Shown one piece after another: positions 61,737 through 64,000 of a stretch of 64,000 nt of DNA (position 1 is the stretch's first letter; each line of letters begins with the position of its first letter). The position numbers and the translations under genes are program-made. Source of the stretch: Lingula anatina (Eukaryota > Brachiopoda > Lingulata > Lingulida > Lingulidae); NCBI RefSeq assembly GCF_001039355.2, contig NW_019776002.1, positions 562,414-626,413 of the forward strand. The letters are read 5' to 3'. The notes under the pieces are model-generated. The model had not been told where the DNA came from and ran no database searches. It saw only the letters and a list, made by a program, of their open reading frames with translations.

Positions 61737-64000
61737 CACCACCAAGGATACGTATTCCTGTAGCCTATTCTGATGTGTGTTGAAGACTGAGGAATCACTG
61801 AGAACAGTGGATTGGGCTGAGGAACACTGGCAGCTTGAGCTTTCTGAAATATACAGATAAAGTCTTATAAATAGGCCATTTTCTGGATAAAAATTATGAT
61901 AGTAGTGGAATAAACAGGCTCATATTTTAAACATTTGGTGAGGAAACCAATGATATTTAAAACAATTGCTGATGATTTGGTTACTGATATTCTATGCATT
62001 CAGTCAACCTCATTATTTAAACCTGCTTTTTAAGAATGAGAAGGTACTTAAATCATAAATGGGGCTTATATACTCATAAAAAATTAATAATTATTTCCAA
62101 GGTAGGTGAAAAAAAAAAAAAATGGTCGTACCTTCCTATGCATGTCTAACCCTTTCAATGGATGGTTCTACATGCAAACATAGCTACCTTGCAAAGAGAG
62201 CTGAAAATGTTTTTTTAACTATGCACCCCTTTTCTTATTTTTATTCTGCCACTCTTGAATTGTACTGGTTTCATCAAAAGTCAAATGTTTCCTTTGGGCA
62301 TTCTGCTCTAAGGTTTTACATCCCTGCTTCACTTTGTTAAAATGAAATCCAAGAGCTGTTGTTACTTACTGGAGCCTGTGCCATGAAGGGTGTGGTGTGG
62401 AGTTTGCAGATGGCTGCCATGGGCATCCATGTTTCATGCAGAGTCTGAAAAAAAAACGGAGCAAAAATATCCTTATGTAGTTCTATCATGGCTGCAGTGC
62501 CATTTATAATTATCCAAGCACAAATATCTGGTCTTATTTTTCAAACCAATTATCTCAGGTCAAAACATATTTCTCCTATTATATTCCTTCTGGCATCACT
62601 TTCTGGGTATGCTTAATATCTGCTTGCACTAGGTCCCTGTATAATACATACCCAAGCCAATGTAGCAATAGACTTGTGTTTGTTATAAACTCTGTCACAG
62701 TGCAATACATACCTGAGCCAATGTAGCAATAGACTTGTGTTTGTTGAACTCAGCCTGAAGCTGTGTAGCCACCAAGGTGTGCGGGTTAGCCGTGTTGCTG
62801 GGGCCACAGGTACCAAACGCCAACACAAACTGGGTCCTATCTCGGCTCCACTGGATGTTCACACTGCAGAGTTTACTGGGGCCATACCCCAGCACCAGAC
62901 GCTTGTAGGAGTAATTCTTTATCTCCACCATATTGTGGAGGTGGGTGCTGGGATCTGGGACAGGAAGTACAGACGCAGTTAGAGCAATGTTTTAACTTAA
63001 TTCTTTTTAAAATTCGGTTTTTAAAAACCCTCCTCTTTTTTGTTTATTTCCATTGTTATTTTCTATCTTATTATTCTTTTTGCATTATGAACAATATCAC
63101 GTAACTAAAAAGGCAAGAAAAGGAAGATGTTAAAACACATACCATGCTGTTTCAAACCACACACTTGAGGCAAACTTACTTTTATACTGAATGGAGAAGT
63201 CCAGCACGGCCTTGTAGAGATGTCCCAGTGTGGCCCAGTCATCCATGAAGTCTTGTACCAGTTTACTGGCATCTCCATCATGACTTAACTCATACATACA
63301 CACCACACGGTGGATGATACCTGAAACACAACAGATATATCTTATAATGTACAGATATAGTTTACATATCATACACGTATAGTTGATGTATGGACTATCA
63401 TGCAGATATAGTTATTCGAATATAGCTGATGTATCGACTGTAACATACAGATAAAGTTTATATATATCGTGTACACTTTGTATTTCATATAGTTAGAAAA
63501 AGTCATTGCCATTGCATTACTCTAGGTCATTTTGGTAAGACTTACTTTTTTCCTTGGGACTTGTACTCATGACAGGGCAGTTGGTAAACACAAGCTGAAG
63601 AAAAAACAAATTAGACATGATTGTACCATTACACTGTTTTAGAACTAAATGTGCAATTTACATGTTAAATTTCAAATTTTGTGGACACTAATCATGCTAA
63701 GCATCTTGCTAGATAAAATACATTATCTTAAGGTAATGAAAACTCTCCCGTTTCCCTGTGTTCCCTACCTCAGTGTGCCAGCTGCGAGTCTTGCCTTGGA
63801 CCCTAAATGTACAAGACAACAGGTCCTGCTTCAGCGCCTCTGTGTCTGCGCTGCATGGGATGCTGGAATGGTACACGGGGAAAGTTAAGGACATTGTTGA
63901 AGGGGGTGAAAAGTGTTAAAACTGAAGGAATTGTTCCTTTGTTTTTCTCAGAAAAATGTTAATGTATAGGTGAAATTTTGTATTTGATTGGGTAATACTG
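54483..64000 (-). CDS. MED14: Mediator complex subunit 14, C-terminal half (runs off right edge)
   Basis: Exons 63862-63769, 63594-63546, 63320-63180, 62954-62713, 62444-62370, 61843-61752, then one copy of a duplicated trio (61470-61353, 61154-60761, 60498-60418, or 59747-59630, 59431-59038, 58775-58695), then 57087-56923, 56483-56266, 55938-55815, 55584-55424, 55171-55052, 54746-54483. Using the trio once, the in-window reading frame is 778 residues plus stop with all phases matching. It aligns with human MED14 from its middle to its end: [39 protein letters not shown], the SP-rich linker, [39 protein letters not shown] and [15 protein letters not shown]14 is the scaffold joining Mediator head, middle and tail for RNA polymerase II regulation. 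The N-terminal domain lies beyond 64000. Confidence 0.94.
55350..55407. repeat. (AAAT)n microsatellite
   Basis: About 14 units in a MED14 intron, 16 bp from the donor at 55424. Confidence 0.95.
55666..55863 (-). repeat. Tandem partial duplication of a MED14 exon end around a (CA)n tract
   Basis: 55791-55863 (end of the exon starting at 55938, donor at 55814, flank) is repeated at 55666-55738 with a few mismatches. Between the copies lies a (CA)n run (about 55739-55785), and another CA tract lies left of the downstream copy. The copy has an in-frame TAG and keeps the donor, so it is a pseudo-exon end. Confidence 0.9.
56813..56930 (-). repeat. Tandem copy of a MED14 exon end with donor
   Basis: The 25 bases 56906-56930, covering the GGACCTGG exon end and its gtatgt donor at 56922, recur at 56813-56837 with two mismatches, 93 bp into the intron. 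C-rich sequence flanks both copies. Confidence 0.7.
57187..57437. mobile_element. Imperfect-TIR MITE beside an (ACT)n tract
   Basis: The ends AGGGGCTCATTCACATTGAAA and, inverted, AGGGTTCATTCCCGTTGAAA pair with several mismatches. ACTACT borders both sides, and on the right it runs into the microsatellite, so the repeat may have grown from a target duplication. In a MED14 intron. Confidence 0.6.
57437..57502. repeat. (ACT)n microsatellite
   Basis: About 22 units in a MED14 intron. A (GA)n tract follows at about 57607-57633. Confidence 0.95.
58670..59766. repeat. 1,097-bp direct repeat, left copy (assembly duplication likely)
   Basis: Appears identical to 60393-61489, offset 1,723 bp. Its right end meets the N gap. 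It contains three MED14 exons. Confidence 0.95.
59767..60392. other. Assembly gap (626 N)
   Basis: Run of N between the two copies of the direct repeat. Confidence 0.99.
60393..61489. repeat. 1,097-bp direct repeat, right copy (assembly duplication likely)
   Basis: Starts directly at the end of the N gap. See the left copy at 58670-59766. Confidence 0.95.
61704..61733. repeat. (CT)n microsatellite
   Basis: About 15 CT units, 18 bp downstream (on the MED14 strand) of the exon end at 61752. Confidence 0.95.
62643..62745 (-). repeat. Tandem copy of a MED14 exon end with donor
   Basis: 42 bases at 62704-62745, including the exon end ATTGGCTCAG and its gtatgt donor, are repeated at 62643-62684 with two mismatches, 61 bp downstream on the gene strand. 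The copy reads ATTGGCTTGGgtatgt and could act as an alternative donor. Confidence 0.9.

Noticed and set aside
64-64000. CRISPR-like arrays
   Set aside because: All regularly spaced repeats seen are microsatellites or transposon ends; no repeat-spacer structure, and the DNA is eukaryotic.

Overview
This is intron-rich animal DNA, A+T-rich by eye, with short exons, GT-AG introns and many small inverted-repeat elements. The gene set (Bora, MOZART1, FAD synthase, acetyl-CoA acyltransferase 2, Mediator 14, beta-1,3-glycosyltransferases, a short-chain-collagen-C4-like protein, a DZIP3-type HEPN domain) points to an invertebrate bilaterian. A mollusc or another lophotrochozoan is my best guess, but that is inference from gene content. 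All gene models were assembled by hand from splice sites. Where exon lengths were summed, the totals are divisible by three with phases matching at every junction.

Layout. 1-2867: no gene seen, one small MITE. 2868-6034 (-): protein with two cyclic-nucleotide-binding domains, CNBD2-like. 8727-10138 (-): MZT1. 10817-16260 (+): BORA. MZT1 and BORA are head to head, as in human, and both serve mitosis (gamma-tubulin complexes; Aurora A/PLK1 activation). 18741-23131 (+): divergent forkhead protein. 23787-35304 (-): ACAA2, whose 7.0-kb second intron holds an antisense HEPN-domain ORF, a foldback repeat, a DIRS-type retrotransposon and a MITE. 36125-41728 (-): FLAD1. 43076-44215 (-) and 44866-45969 (+): divergent pair of single-coding-exon GT31 glycosyltransferases. 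46301-49432: short LTR element with 530-bp LTRs and no gag-pol. 50197-53502 (+): secreted collagen-like protein. 54483 to the right edge (-): C-terminal half of MED14, with a 626-base N gap flanked by a 1,097-bp direct repeat that is probably an assembly artefact.

The genes are ordinary eukaryotic neighbours, not an operon. The only functional pairing I would argue for is MZT1-BORA. The more unusual signals are a forkhead domain with an altered recognition helix, the nested HEPN ORF next to a foldback repeat carrying a copy of its tail, the non-autonomous LTR element with splice-like internal segments, and four places in FLAD1 and MED14 where the end of an exon plus its splice donor has been copied in tandem into the following intron. 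I found no CRISPR array, rRNA or convincing tRNA.
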